Shown: positions 1 through 11,495 of the stretch, piece by piece | How the letters are laid out: the number at the start of each line of letters is the position of its first letter | Position numbering within the stretch: position 1 is the first letter of the stretch | NCBI RefSeq assembly: GCF_000003195.3 | Contig: NC_012877.2 | Location: forward strand, 16,671,344-16,735,343 | DNA from: Sorghum bicolor | Taxonomy: Eukaryota > Streptophyta > Magnoliopsida > Poales > Poaceae | DNA: 64,000 nucleotides | Direction of reading: 5' to 3' | The notes under the pieces: generated by a model | The model's input: the letters and a program-made list of their open reading frames with translations, nothing else | Told to the model about the DNA's origin: nothing | The model's database searches: none | Made by a program: the position numbers and the translations under genes

Positions 1-856
1 CTACTCTTCCTAGATTTCTTAGGGGCTACTCTTCCAAGGCTATATAAGGCGCCCCCGCCAGCCCCTGGAGGCATACCTCTTCTATAGAATCAAAGCTAGG
101 GTTTCAATTATTCATCCAAGTAGAGAGGATCCCTCTAGTTCATCTAGTTCTAGTTCTATTTCATCTAGTTCTAGTTCTATTTAGTTCTAGTTGTAATCTA
201 GAAAATAGGGAGAGAGAAGAGGAGAGCGGAGGAGGAGCCGGATCTGTCGGATCTTCCGCAACATTGTACTTTTGCAGCAACTGGTTCGTTCTTCATCGTT
301 CTGCAAGTTCTTCAATTCATAATTCCTGAGTTCTTTAATTACTTTTATTTACATTCAAGTTATTTATTGGATTCCCGCTTGGATCAAGTGCTCTAGTCTT
401 TGAAACGCTAGAGTAGTAATTAATAGATTAGACGTGGTGTTTAGTCTTGCAATTACCTGGAATTGCACCCAATCCTGCGGATTGTTGTGGTAGCCCTAGG
501 GTAGTGACAGCCCTAACGTTCGACGTATTCCACCTCGTTCAAATCGGTGTTTGTAGGACTGTAGTTAGAGCTTCCTAGCCCCCTTCTCATCTCTTTCTAT
601 GGTTAGTGTTCTGATGTCCCGAAATAAATAATCTTTGAAGTAATTCTTGATTCTTAGATCAACTAGAGAACTCTCAGGAAACTTCCTCTCTTCCCACCAA
701 AAATAATTATATAGTTATCCTTGGGCGATCTTGAATCTTAATTAGTACACTCACGTTTCCTATGGAAAATCGATACTCTGGAATACTCCCGGGTGAAAGC
801 TACATCGGTATCCGTGCGCTTGCGGATTTTTCTGTTTGCGTTTAAAATACCGAACA
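1..856 (+). repeat. 5' LTR of element A, truncated by the window edge
   Basis: This is the end of a long terminal repeat. It matches 6477-7360 almost base for base, including the CTAGTTCTAGTT-rich stretch and the final ...ACA. The first roughly 445 bp lie outside the window. A TATA box sits at 41-49, directly after two copies of a ~27-bp unit (GGGGCTACTCTTCCTAGATT type). The other LTR has three copies. A tRNA primer-binding site follows within 8 bp, so this is the 5' LTR of a plus-strand element. Confidence 0.9.
41..49 (+). promoter_or_regulatory. TATA box of element A 5' LTR
   Basis: TATATAAGG lies just downstream of the tandem LTR units and is conserved at 6545-6551 in the 3' LTR. Transcription of the retroelement probably starts about 30 bp further on. 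The position is inferred from sequence only. Confidence 0.6.
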
Positions 857-863
857 AGCTTTC

Positions 864-882
864 TGGCACCGTTGCCGGAGGA
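864..882 (+). other. Primer-binding site, tRNA-Asp type
   Basis: TGGCACCGTTGCCGGAGG lies 7 bp after the LTR end. It matches the TGGCGCCGTTGCCGGGG pattern complementary to the 3' end of plant tRNA-Asp, with two mismatches. This type of PBS is common in Gypsy elements and fixes the orientation as plus. Confidence 0.8.
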
Positions 883-1497
883 CGGTAGCTGTGCTAGTTT
901 CGAACCAAGTCGTCCGTGTATCCTTTTTCTTTTTTTACCACACTCACCTTACCATTTTCACCACACCACATGGATTTCACTCTAAGAATTAATGAGCATG
1001 GAATTTATTTCATAGCCACTTCGTTTACTCCATGCTCATATGAAACATCTTCCCAATCTTTTAGTCTCTCCAACATCACCACATTCGAGATCTCCAACCC
1101 CCTCTTCCTTTTTATTTATAAAAACTTTAAAAGGGCAGTTGTTGATGCATATGTCTATAATAAATATTGCAGATCTCGTTGAGTTGATCTTGATATAGGT
1201 CAGCGTTGGAGGGGAATCCACTTCGCCGACATAAATTGATGGTTTCCCAAGGACAAGCTTAGTGTTCTAAAATAAGCACTGATCAGATCGTAACATGAGC
1301 TTTTAATTATTTGCAACATTACCTTGTGTATTGAGCATATAAAGATAATTGTAAAAAAATTCCTTCAGGTATTCTTGTCACTAACCTTTCCAGGATTGGA
1401 GCAAGAAGATCGGATGAATGACAAGCACAAGGTATGTCCAACCAATCATCATACAACAATGAATTAAATTCATCCAAACTTGAATTTTGCAAAGTTC

Positions 1498-1510
1498 AAG
1501 CTTGGGGGAG
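1498..1510 (+). repeat. Internal polypurine-like tract (first)
   Basis: AAGCTTGGGGGAG has the same core as the true polypurine tract before the 3' LTR at 6018-6031 and as a third copy at 4427-4440. Its role is unknown. Confidence 0.55.
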
Positions 1511-2589
1511 TACTTTACATAAAAACATCCTTTGCCATGTTGCTATGTTGGTTGTCCCTACCTTTAAGACATGCTCAATTTGTTAAATACTAATCACACT
1601 ACTTCATCTCCACTTGAGTAGATCTCTATAAATGCTCTCATGCTACCTTTATTTGCTTTAGTATATGTCTAGGTTTGGAGTAGTTTCATTTATCTCTTAA
1701 TTAAGCATGGTGCTTAGTTTAGGAATGATGATCTTACTTCCAAGGGATTTTAAATTAAGCATGGTGCTTAGGTTAAAATGCCCTCCTAAATCAAATTAGA
1801 CATGGTGTCTTGGTTGATTTTTGAGCCGATAGTATGCTATAGTAGATATTGGATATTTTGTTGGACTAATCCCTGCAGGAAAACTTTCAATATCGACCTG
1901 GGAAGTCCTGAGATAAACTCACATTGGAGACAAAGAGAGAGACACATGAAGTTTAACAATTAACACAAGGAAGGTATAGCTCACAAGAGATGATCCATGG
2001 AGGGTGCCACAAACACGATGCACAACCTCTAAGAAAGGAAAGCTTCCACAAGGTGATACTGTACCATCACTCTTCAAGTAAGGTAACATCTTAAGGTACT
2101 TGACTATCACTTTTATAAGCTTCTCCTTGGTTTTGGCGTTCACATGAATAAAAGAGACAAACATGTATGATTTACAACTCTAGATTAACCAACCCAATCG
2201 ATTCAATATGTTTAGTCCTTCCACCTTTGTGATCCCACACTCCTAATCATATGAACTAAAATGTTGCACATGCAATCTTTGGAAGATATATATAAAAAAA
2301 CATAAGTATAGATAGACTATCTTTCCATTAGGTTGAGCGATCTGATCTGACAAATGTTTTAAATGCTACACTCATGATCTTATTATCCATCAACTTTGTC
2401 TTGCTCACTATGCTTAAGGTTAGAGAAGAACAAATACACTTTTGGTTCTGTTGGTGTTTTCCACCAACAGGGCCCATGCACTTGATCTCTGTCTTGTCTC
2501 TATGAGCAGGTACACTTCGAGCAAAATATGAAGGAGTTTTACAACTCCCAGACTCCACCAAGTGAAGAACATGGATCTACGAGCACAAA

Positions 2590-3903
2590 CACACTGGAGA
2601 TACTGGACACTCAGGCAATCACTGCCCTGAGATGCTTGAGGACGTAAACTACATCAACAACAACTACTACTACTACTACAACCGTCCTGAACAAAATCAA
2701 GGTTGGAATCAACAGAGGCCTAACTACTCAGGTAACTACTGGAGTAACCCCGTTGTGGAAGTAATTACTGACCTTCTGCCGGTCAAGAGAGGCGATCCAG
2801 GACGCCCCGTCATTCCGATCTCCATCGGCATGGTGGACTTCCCAAAAGCACTCTACGACTTTGGCTCCAGTGTCAACATTATGCCCAGGGGAATATTGAA
2901 GAACCTCTACGTCTGAGTTGGTACCTTGTACGCCCCAGCAGACTTCGTGGTGATAGAGACCGGTACGGATGAGAGGGCACCTGTCATCCTAGGGAGACCA
3001 TTCGTGAACACCTCGGGAGCTGTCATCTATGCTAGTGCTACCAAGATCAGTTTCTACATCAAGGGGAGGAAGGAGACATTTTCCTTCAAGAACAAGACTA
3101 CACAAATCTCAGAGCAATCCCGACATGAACCAAGGAAGAGGACCAACAGGAGGAACAAGAACAAGCAAATGTGGACCGAGTCAGCTAAGATGGTCACTGC
3201 AGTTCAATGAGGTCAAGATCGTCGACTTAAGTCACCGTTCCTGACCAAAAAGGACGACCCAGGTATGCCAAGCATCCAGTGCTCCATTAATGGATACAAC
3301 TTCCAGAAGACGCTTTGCGACACCGGGTCAGGCGTCAACATAATGGCCGCAGTCACCTATCAGCTCCTGTTTGGAACCATGCCCCTAAAACTGACATACA
3401 TTTAGCTCCAAATGGCATATCTGACATTCTGAAAGGTTGAAGGTATAATAACTGATGTCCCTGTCAAAATAGACGATCATTTGGTCCATACAGATTTTCA
3501 GGTTATTGACATGGGACAAGACGAGCACGATCCACCCATCATCCTTGGGAGACTGTTCCTCAGCATTGTTAAAGCAATCATCTACAATGGAACCGGAGAA
3601 GTCCACATGCACTTCCCCTCTGAGAAGGTACGCCGCTATTTTACTGACCCTAACTATATAGTTGAAGACTCTAAGTAGGTCAGGACAAGAAGAAGACGAC
3701 GTAACCGCAACCAGAGAAGGCAAATCATCCAGGACGGATGGGCAGACTACGGAGGAGAAGTGGTAAGGTCTGAAGACATACAGCTTGAACAGAACTGTCC
3801 TGAGGAGACCGTAGCACCGAGTCAGGTGTGGAGAGAGAAGATAGTTATACACGAAGAGGAGGTGCCACCGGAACCACCGACTACGCCATCCAGCGAATCC
3901 CAT
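2590..3903 (+). pseudogene. Element A gag end plus tandem aspartic proteases (decayed)
   Basis: The frame opens with a degenerate gag zinc knuckle (GHSGNHCPE; the first two cysteines are lost). An Asn/Tyr/Gln-rich linker follows, and then two retropepsin-like domains in series. The first has the active-site-like stretch FGSSVNIM near 2863-2882 and a flap/ILGRPF strand near 2983. A Lys/Arg-rich linker at about 3120-3190 separates it from the second, which has CDTGSGVNIM near 3318 and IILGRLF near 3538. Stops after 2914 and 3208 and near 3403 and 3430 break the reading frame. A basic tail follows to about 3903. No reverse transcriptase, RNase H or integrase motif was found between here and the 3' LTR. 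The same two-protease order occurs in the minus-strand element split between 55.66 kb and 31.6 kb. Confidence 0.75.
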
Positions 3904-6017
3904 AACGACTAAGAAAACGGAGAGTCCCGTTCAGAGGACTTAAAAACACCGAACGCCTTGCCAAGAGGTAAACGTGGTAGTTATCCTTTTCCTTTCAATT
4001 ATTTAAAATAGTTTGTTTAGTTAATCAGGTTCATATCATCTTGAAAAGAAAATAAAAATATTAAATATAGTAAGTCCCATGTGAGGCTCATGGCATAAAA
4101 CCCATAAGTACATTCACTGTGGTGGCGTAAAAATAAAATAAATATATTTCTGTCCTATAAAAATAAAAATATAAAAATAAATTTATGATCCTACCAAAGA
4201 GAGTAATATTTATTAGAGGAAGCTCAACATGATAATGGCTAAGAGATTTTATGCTAACACTTAACCAGTTCCACAAAGCTTTGTTGTCTATTTGAGCTCC
4301 ACAGAATTCAAGGATCAAAGAAGACTAGCAGACAGAGGACATCCTAATCGCTGTCAGGGTGCTGCCGACATTCAAATAAACCTCCGCCACCTGCTAGCTA
4401 CATGAGAAGGAATTACGTCAAAATCCAGCTTGGGGGAGAGCACCCCCATTTATCTAGCTAAGTGTTCTACTCACGTTTATACTTTACTGAAATAATAAAA
4501 AGATGCATAATCATAAAAACCCAAATAAAGATTTTGTGCTTATATATATATCTTTGCTTAGTTTGCTAAATAAATAAATAAATAAAGTTTGCTATGAACC
4601 CTCATGATAAGCTCTCACATGGAAATGATGAATAGTTGCTCTGCCATGACTAGTTCTCAAGATTGGAATCTCTCTCAAGTTTAGGCATGACTGTTATTAA
4701 TTATGATTTGCTCTAAACCTAAACTTGTAGGAAGAGTACTTGATCTAAAGTCTAAGTCATTAACAGATATGATACGAGAAGGTTGAGCTACTGTTTATCT
4801 GTTCCTAGAGATGCTAGAATTGTAGAGAATTTTATCTTTGAAAATCTTTAAAATATTGCATGATGAGTTCCTGTATGATAAGAGTTTAAAATCCTACCAC
4901 AGCCATATATACATGCTTATTAGACTATGAACCATACATTTACTTTTTACTGCTTACGAGCATTGAGTGTGGTCAAGCTGTGTAGACCCTTAGGAGCTTG
5001 TCATGTGGTTAAAATCAAGATTCACTTGCACGTTCACTCATACATGCTGCTTCTACTCCGGAAGTACGCATCCACATACATCCACTCATTTTCATATCCA
5101 GATTCACCCAAAATTATTCTACTCCTATCTAGGAGAGAATAGCCAAAAACATTATCCTATCTCTGTTATTCCCTGTGAAATAAATGCTCGAGATATTTTG
5201 GTTACTACCACTTGCTACATTATTCCAGGGAGATGAGTGCTTAAAAAAATGAATACGAGGAAATAAAAAGGGGCAAGTGCCCGGAACCTCGAAGAAAAGA
5301 AAAAAGTGAGACGAGAGGTAAAAATGGACAAGTGTCCGACTGTAGAATTAGGGGTACAAGATACCCACCTGAAAAAAAAAAGAAAAAAATATATAGAGCA
5401 TCTCATTCTTCTCAAAAAGCTTCAAAGTGCAAGGAAGGTATATATCCCCTCGAAAGAGCAAAAGTAGAATTAGACTTTCACCATTATTTTCACCATTATC
5501 ACCATTCATTCGCCACACATGCACATCTTGATTTGACTTATTGACTTGTTCTTCTGGATCCGTGGTTTGACTATGCAATAAATGTCTTGTAAGTATGTAT
5601 TAGCTGTCTTCCACCTATGAGCTCCAGATATCACAACCTTATTAGAGTAGGGTGTGAGAGAAGGCATACACCATTACTGCCTTGGTAAGGATCCAGAAAT
5701 ACCACAAAAGAGAGACTAGAGAGAGTCATACAAGGAATCTCTGAGTTTTATTTGAAAATCTGCAAAAACTCCAGAGCTATAGTTAATCAAAGAACAAGAG
5801 ACATGGCGCTTGACTAGACCGTTCTATCTTTTAACTGCTCAAGACACAAGTGACGGTTGCAAGCCCCATGGTGGAAGGAAAAATGAGTAAGTTTAAATCT
5901 TAACAGTTTACCCTAACCCAGAGATGAGATCTTGATTGAACGCATGTGTACCTTTAAGGCATGAAACCACTGCAGAAACTCTTGAGTTCATCTTTGCTCA
6001 GGGACGAGCAAAGGTTA
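3904..6017 (+). other. Element A 3' non-coding stretch
   Basis: About 2.1 kb of AT-rich sequence separates the protease domains from the polypurine tract. None of the short frames shows a polymerase or integrase motif. It includes a polypurine-like motif at 4427-4440 and the segment 5835-6031, which recurs in reverse at 50371-50566. The missing polymerase suggests a non-autonomous element. Confidence 0.6.
4427..4440 (+). repeat. Internal polypurine-like tract (second)
   Basis: AGCTTGGGGGAGAG has its counterpart in the sister minus-strand element at 30371-30386, so it predates the two copies. Confidence 0.55.
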
Positions 6018-6031
6018 AGCTTGGGGGAGCT
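6018..6031 (+). other. Polypurine tract of element A
   Basis: AGCTTGGGGGAGCT lies directly before the TGTTGACGG start of the 3' LTR. This is the expected site for plus-strand priming. The same junction is present in reverse at 50370/50371. Confidence 0.8.
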
Positions 6032-7360
6032 TGTTGACGGTCCTTAATGCTCACATTTAACCGTCAACTAATCATGGAAAAGGATCCAAATGCAACCGAC
6101 ACCTAGACTTAGGGTTTTATCTGATAGAATTCCACGAGTTTTGGTGTTTGTCTATTTCTGCAGGGGGTTATCAGGAAATATGGAGGAAAGGCCCACACGT
6201 CGGGTTTACATAGAGATATTAACATGTGCGGCAATTTTCTATCATCTAGAAGACTCCAGAAGCCACGGGAACGAGCGGGAGGCCAAGCGGGCCCGGGGGC
6301 TGGGCGCCCGCCCTCCCTCCTTGGGCGCCCGCACTGCCCTGGTGACCAATCAGGGCAGGTCTCGCGGATCGTGCTCCACTGCCTTTGAGGATCGAGGAAA
6401 ATCACGCGATTAAGGTCGGTTTGATTGGATGGTGGAGAATAACGTGACGCGGATCGATGACGTGAAAATTCCTTGGGGGCTACTCTTCCTAGATTTCTTA
6501 GGGGCTACTCTTCCTAGATTTCTTGGGGGCTACTCTTCCTAGGCTATATAAGGCACCCCCACCAGCCCCTGGAGGCATACCTCTTCTACAGAATCAAAGC
6601 TAGGGTTTCCATTATTCATCCAAGTAGAGAGGATCCCTCTAGTTCATCTAGTTCTAGTTCTAGTTCATCTAGTTCTAGTTCTAGTTAGTTCTAGTTGTAA
6701 TCTATAAAATAGGGAGAGAGAAGAGGAGAGCGGAGGAGGAGCCGGATCTGTCGGATCTTCCTCAACATTGTACTTTTGCAGCAACTGGTTCGTTCTTCAT
6801 CGTTCTCCAAGTTCTTCAATTCATAATTCCTGAGTTCTTTAATTACTTTTATTTATATTCAAGTTATTTATTGGATTCCTGCTTGGATCAAGTGCTCTAG
6901 TCTTTGAAACTCTAGAGTAGTAATTAATAGATTAGACGTGGTGTTTAGTTTTGCAATTACATGGAATTGCACCCAATCCTGCGGATTGTTGTGGTAGCCC
7001 TAGGGTAGTGACAGCCCTAATGGTTGACATATTCCACCTCGTTCGGATCGGTGTTTGTAGGACCGTAGTCAGAGCTTCCTAGCCCCCTTCTCATCTCTTT
7101 CTGTGGTTAGTGTTCTGATGTCCCGAAATAAATAATCTTTGAAGTAATTCTTGTTTCTTAGATCAACTAGAGAACTCTCAGGAAACTTTCTCTCTTCCCA
7201 CCAAAAATAATTATATAGTTATCTTTGAGCGATCTTGAATCTTAATTAGTACACTCACGTTCCCTGTGGAAAATCGATACTCTAGAATACTCCCGGGTGA
7301 AAGCTACATTGGTATCCGTGCGCTTACGGATTTTTCTGTTTGCGTTTAAAATACCCAACA
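6032..7360 (+). repeat. 3' LTR of element A (complete)
   Basis: The LTR is 1,329 bp, begins TGTTGACGG and ends ACCCAACA. Its last ~885 bp match the 5' LTR at 1-856. It has three ~27-bp units before the TATA box at 6545-6551 and two GGGCGCCC palindromes around 6300-6340. It abuts a Copia integrase fragment at 7361, so element A probably landed inside that older fragment. The left target duplication is outside the window. Confidence 0.9.
6545..6551 (+). promoter_or_regulatory. TATA box of element A 3' LTR
   Basis: TATATAA is in the same context as 41-49 in the 5' LTR. Confidence 0.55.
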
Positions 7361-8262
7361 GTGTGTATGTTGAGGAGAACTCATGTTTGATCCCAACTTC
7401 ATCACAATACTCTTCTATGTTGGTGTGTCAAACTCTTTCCCATTGTCACTCCTTATTTTCTTGATGTTGACATCAAATTGATTTGGGGCTTTCTTTGCAA
7501 ACGTCTTGATTATTAATGCAACTTCGGCCTTGTCTTGCAAGAAGAATGTCCAAGTGTACCATGAGTAATCATCCACTATGACCAAACAATACTTGTTGCC
7601 ACCAAGACTAGCATATCTGGTTGGTCCAAACAAATCCATGTGAAGTAGATCAAGCACTCTAGAAGTAGAGAGATAGGCCTTGGTTGGATGGGTGTTAGCC
7701 ACTTGCTTGCTGGCTTGACATGCACTACATAATTTGTCCTTCTCAAATGTCACATCCTTTAAGCCTCTAATCAATTCTTTCTTCATCAACTTCTTGAGAG
7801 TGCCCATTCCAACATGTGCTAACCTTCTATGCCATAACCACTCAAGTGAGGTCTTGGTGAATAAGCAAGTCTTGATGTCAACTTCATCGGAGGAGAAATC
7901 AACTAGATATAAGTTGTTGTGCCGGAAGCCTTTGAATACCATTTCATTGTCATCCTCCTTGGTCACTATTACTTCTCTCTTGTTGAATAAGCGTTGGAAG
8001 CCAAGATCACAAAGTTGTCTAACCGAAAGCAAGTTGAAACTTAATGATGACACATAGAGCACATTGGTGATGGAGTTGTCATTTGATATAGCAATCTTTC
8101 CTAGACCCTTGACCTTGCGTTTTGAATTGTCACCAAATGTGATCTTTTCTTGATTGTCTACATCTTCATCAAGTGAGGTGAACATCCAAGGATCTCCGGT
8201 CATATGTTGAGTGCAACCACTATCAATTATCCAATGTGATCCACCGGTCTTGTAGTTCACCT
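7361..8262 (-). pseudogene. Copia pol fragment: protease and integrase N-terminus
   Basis: Read on the minus strand from 8260, the frame has the Copia protease motif DSGCTQHM, then the integrase zinc-binding domain (HRRLAH ... CSACQ). The start of the catalytic core follows, with HMDLFGP and RSDNGKEF supplying the first two acidic residues. It stops at 7415, where the element A LTR begins shortly after, so reverse transcriptase and the rest are missing. The protein is very close to the same region of element 3 (41.8-42.6 kb), so this is a truncated member of that SIRE/Maximus-type family. The 281-codon frame is still open. Confidence 0.9.
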
Positions 8263-9640
8263 ACACACAAGAGATCAAGCTTGAGTTTTGGGGACCCACA
8301 TTTGCTTAGGGCCCTTAACCTTCTCAATTAGTTGCTTTGGCACCCAAATCTTCTTTGGCTTTTGCTTGTTGGGCGGCCCCATGAAGCTAACCTTGTCCTC
8401 CACTCTTCTATCATCCTACAATGTAGTGAGCATTGAACGCACATGGTCTTGCATGCTTGGGCAAAGGAGGGGGTAGTGGTGCCTCACACTCATGAGCAAA
8501 GTGAACCTCTTGTCCACACTCAAAGCATCTCTTGGGCATAGGCTTTCTTGGTTGATCATGAGTTGCTAGTGACTTGATAAGCTTGCTTTATTGAGCCTTG
8601 TTGCCAATTCCACTCTTGTCCATCTTCATGACGGTGTTCATGAAGAGCTCACTTTGAAGGTCCTTTTCTCTAGTGCACTTGGCTAACCCCTTGGTGAGAT
8701 GTTCCTTCTCTTTCTTGAGCTTGTTGTTCTCTTGAGTTAGCCTCTTGATGATTGGGTCATGCTTGCTTTCTAACTCTTCCAAGATTAAAGACTCATCTTC
8801 TTCTTGCTTGTCATATAACAAACCAAGCTTTCGATATTGATTTTCTTCTTTGAGCAATTTATTCTCATAAGCAAGCTTCTTGTCTTGATCAAGTGACTCA
8901 ATCACCACGATGTTGTGCTTTGCTTGCTCTTGCAACTCTTTCTTGAGCTTCTCATTTTCACTCTTGATCTTTGCATTTTCTTTCTTGATCATGATAGTGT
9001 CCTCATGGTCCTTGGCCACTACCATATTCTTGCCTTTGCAACCAACACATTTGCTAATGCTCTCCACAAGTAATTTATCACAAGATGTGGCTACATCAAG
9101 CTTAGCAACATGGTTAGTAGCAACATGTGTTTAATTGATAGCAAGATCATTGTTTGCTTTTAGAGTGGTGAAATCTTTCTTTAAAGCTCTATGTCTAGTA
9201 ATGAGCTCAAGTTTATCATGTTTTTCTTTGAGCTCTTTTAGAGAGAGTTTGAGCTCCTTGAGTTTAGTGGTCATGATCTCATTTTGGTCTCTACGCTCAT
9301 CACTAGATTTAAGCTTTGCAAGAAGAGACTCATTTTCATTTTATAGCTTATCATTTTCATTCCTAGCCTTTCTTATGACTTCAGTGTATTTGTTAAGCAA
9401 GTGCACAAGTTCATCATAAGAAGGTGATTCATATTCACTATCACTCTCACTACTCTCATCCTCACTTTGTACCTTCCGGTCACCTTTAGCCATGAGGCAT
9501 AGGTGTGTAAGGATGAAGAAGGTGGAGAGGATGATGGCGATGGAGCATTAATGGCAATGGCAGCAACCTTCTCATCATCACTTTCATTGCTGGAGGAGTC
9601 ACCACTTGAGTTTCAATGTCGGTGAGCCAATCACCAATAA
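8263..9640 (-). pseudogene. Copia gag fragment with coiled coil
   Basis: On the minus strand this is the C-terminal half of a gag like that of element 3 (40.5-41.8 kb). It has a Glu/Lys/Leu-rich coiled coil (the best open piece is 8588-9067) and then a CCHC zinc knuckle (CFECGQ...CEAP) near 8480-8540. Stops and frameshifts interrupt it. Homology fades at about 9640. No LTR is attached on either side. Confidence 0.8.
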
Positions 9641-10354
9641 TGTGTATGTGCTTGTGTGCCTATGTGAGAGAGACAGAGTCCACATTGAAGCATCCTCCTC
9701 ACTTTGACTGCATTTTAGCTTGCAATGACATCCTGGAGGTAGCTCTCTAATATTCCTTGAGCCAAACTTGATTTTGCCTGCGTTTAAAAAATTACTATAG
9801 TTTGGATTCAGACATCTCTAAATTTAGGTGTTCTCGTGCAATAAATGATTTAACTGTTTTTTTTTGCGAAATAAATGATTTAACTGTTGAAACCATGGTG
9901 CACACAAGATATTTCTTTTATATGTGTTACTAGAAAATACATAGGGTCATGTGAATCTTAAAACCCATAGGGGCATGTACTCAGGTCACTGTAAAATTTA
10001 TTTCAGGGAAACTACTTGATTAATAGAGATATTACAGGAGTTGCATTGATCCGTTTAGAAGTGGGATATTTTCTGTGATTCTACAGAGGTCTCAATGGTC
10101 TGCTTCTAACAGGTAAATGAGTTCGTGACTACATGTTTGATCAATAGTAGTAGTAATTGGGATAAGAGGAATAAATTTAACCTCTGCTACATAAATTTGC
10201 GAAATCTCATGTCAAAGAAAATAAACACGGAGTAGCAGTATTTGGGGCAACTAAAATCCATTTGATGACACATAAAAGAAGAACCTTTACACGCCAACTT
10301 AGGCAAAAGCTATAGCACTATTCACCCGTCAGCACATATTCAAAATGACCCAAA
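9641..10354. other. Intergenic, nothing recognised
   Basis: AT-rich sequence without a credible gene. A short direct repeat (AAATGATTTAACTG) occurs twice at about 9842-9890. The short open frames do not look coding. Confidence 0.4.
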
Positions 10355-10935
10355 AGCTATGTCACCGCATACTCAAAAGCACTGCCACAGCAAAAGACAG
10401 TTCCAACAAAATGCTAAGACTCCGCTTTTCTCCATGACTACATTCTTCATTTTTGTTTGATTCGTGGAGAGTTCTACCTTCCAAGAAGGCATTAGTATGC
10501 AGGTTGCAGCAGCTTCTAGGAATGGCAACAGCGGCGGCCAAACCTGCAGCGATCAGGTGAATGGATCTCTGGTTCTCCATTAATCCTATAGAAACAATTA
10601 ACAAGTAATTAGTCAACAATATAAACGAAACAATAATATAACTCCAATAAATAGGTTATAATTACCTTCTCTTGGCTTCATGCGCAGCTGCAATCTTCGG
10701 CTCAAAATGAATCCTACTAAATTCCGTAGTCTCGAGTCGCCTCTCTAATCCAATTTAAAAAGAATAATGCCAGTGACATTAGTTTTTCATAGACAAGAGC
10801 ACCTTAATAAATACTATCCAAATAATACATAACCAACATGGCATACTTACCTTTACTATTTCCGCACAACATTGTCAACAATCTAATGATCTTCTTCTAG
10901 CCTTTTCCATTTCATTAGATTATCCGTCACTAACT
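10355..10935 (-). other. Unidentified spliced gene remnant or captured exons
   Basis: The minus strand shows a possible exon series. One piece, about 10930-10855, ends in AAAG/GTAAGT. A second, about 10749-10666, follows an ATTAG acceptor and ends AGAAG/GTAATT; it encodes a short stretch like IHFEPKIAAAHEAK. A third begins after TTCTATAG near 10590 and runs to 10362. The best frame gives only an 85-residue Ala/Ser-rich peptide that I do not recognise. It may be a broken gene, a non-coding RNA, or a fragment carried by the Helitron whose 3' end lies at 11495. Confidence 0.25.
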
Positions 10936-11464
10936 TGTCAGACACCCTTATCTTACAAATATTACGGCTATAGATTCAATTAAGATTACAAGAAAACATA
11001 AGAAATTTGAATTATCTTAAATACTGAAAACTGAAATCCATGATATATAAACATATGTGCTATCTAGTAGAACCATATGTATAGTTGGAATCTTTCGATT
11101 ATAGTCACCATCAGTTTGTGCAAATGAACTAACCATGAAAGGCGTACCAATAATATCTGATGAAAGGCATACCAATTATAGCTGGAAAGAGGATTTTTCT
11201 ACCTCGTATAGCCTTATGCATGTCGAATGATGAGATGTTCCTTTTCCAATTTAAAAGAAAACAGTTTCCTATTCGATGAACTGATGTTAAACTGTGTGCC
11301 AAGAAAAATTCAAAAAAAGAGTACATATTGGTGAATACATATGACGAATTGATGATTTTTCTTAGAAATTGAGCTTTTTTATTTGCAAGTGGATCAGAAT
11401 AGTATGTTTGTCTATATATTTTGACTCAGCATAATTTTTTATATCATTGCTGCATTAAAATTTT

Positions 11465-11495
11465 ACTCCCGTAGCAACGCACGTGCATATGCTAG
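11465..11495 (+). mobile_element. Putative Helitron 3' terminus
   Basis: CTCCCGTAGCAACGCACGTG can fold into a CCCGT/ACG(C)G-type stem. It is followed after a few bases by CTAG and a T at 11496. This is the layout of Helitron 3' ends (hairpin, then CTRR, inserted between A and T). The 5' TC end was not located, so the extent of the element is unknown. Confidence 0.45.

Larger units (their letters stand above)
857..2589 (+). other. Element A leader and lost gag region
   Basis: No convincing gag frame is visible here, although the sister element at 55.7-58 kb keeps recognisable gag pieces. A short frame at about 916-1182 could be a leader peptide but is not recognised. The stretch contains a polypurine-like motif at 1498-1510 and three AAGCATGGTGCTT-type hairpin repeats near 1704, 1755 and 1797. 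At about 1890-2560 the sequence is unlike the rest of the element and may be a small insertion or rearrangement. Confidence 0.5.

Noticed and set aside
864..882. Possible tRNA gene because of tRNA-Asp similarity
   Set aside because: Only the 3'-end complement is present, directly after an LTR, so it is a primer-binding site. No cloverleaf was found.
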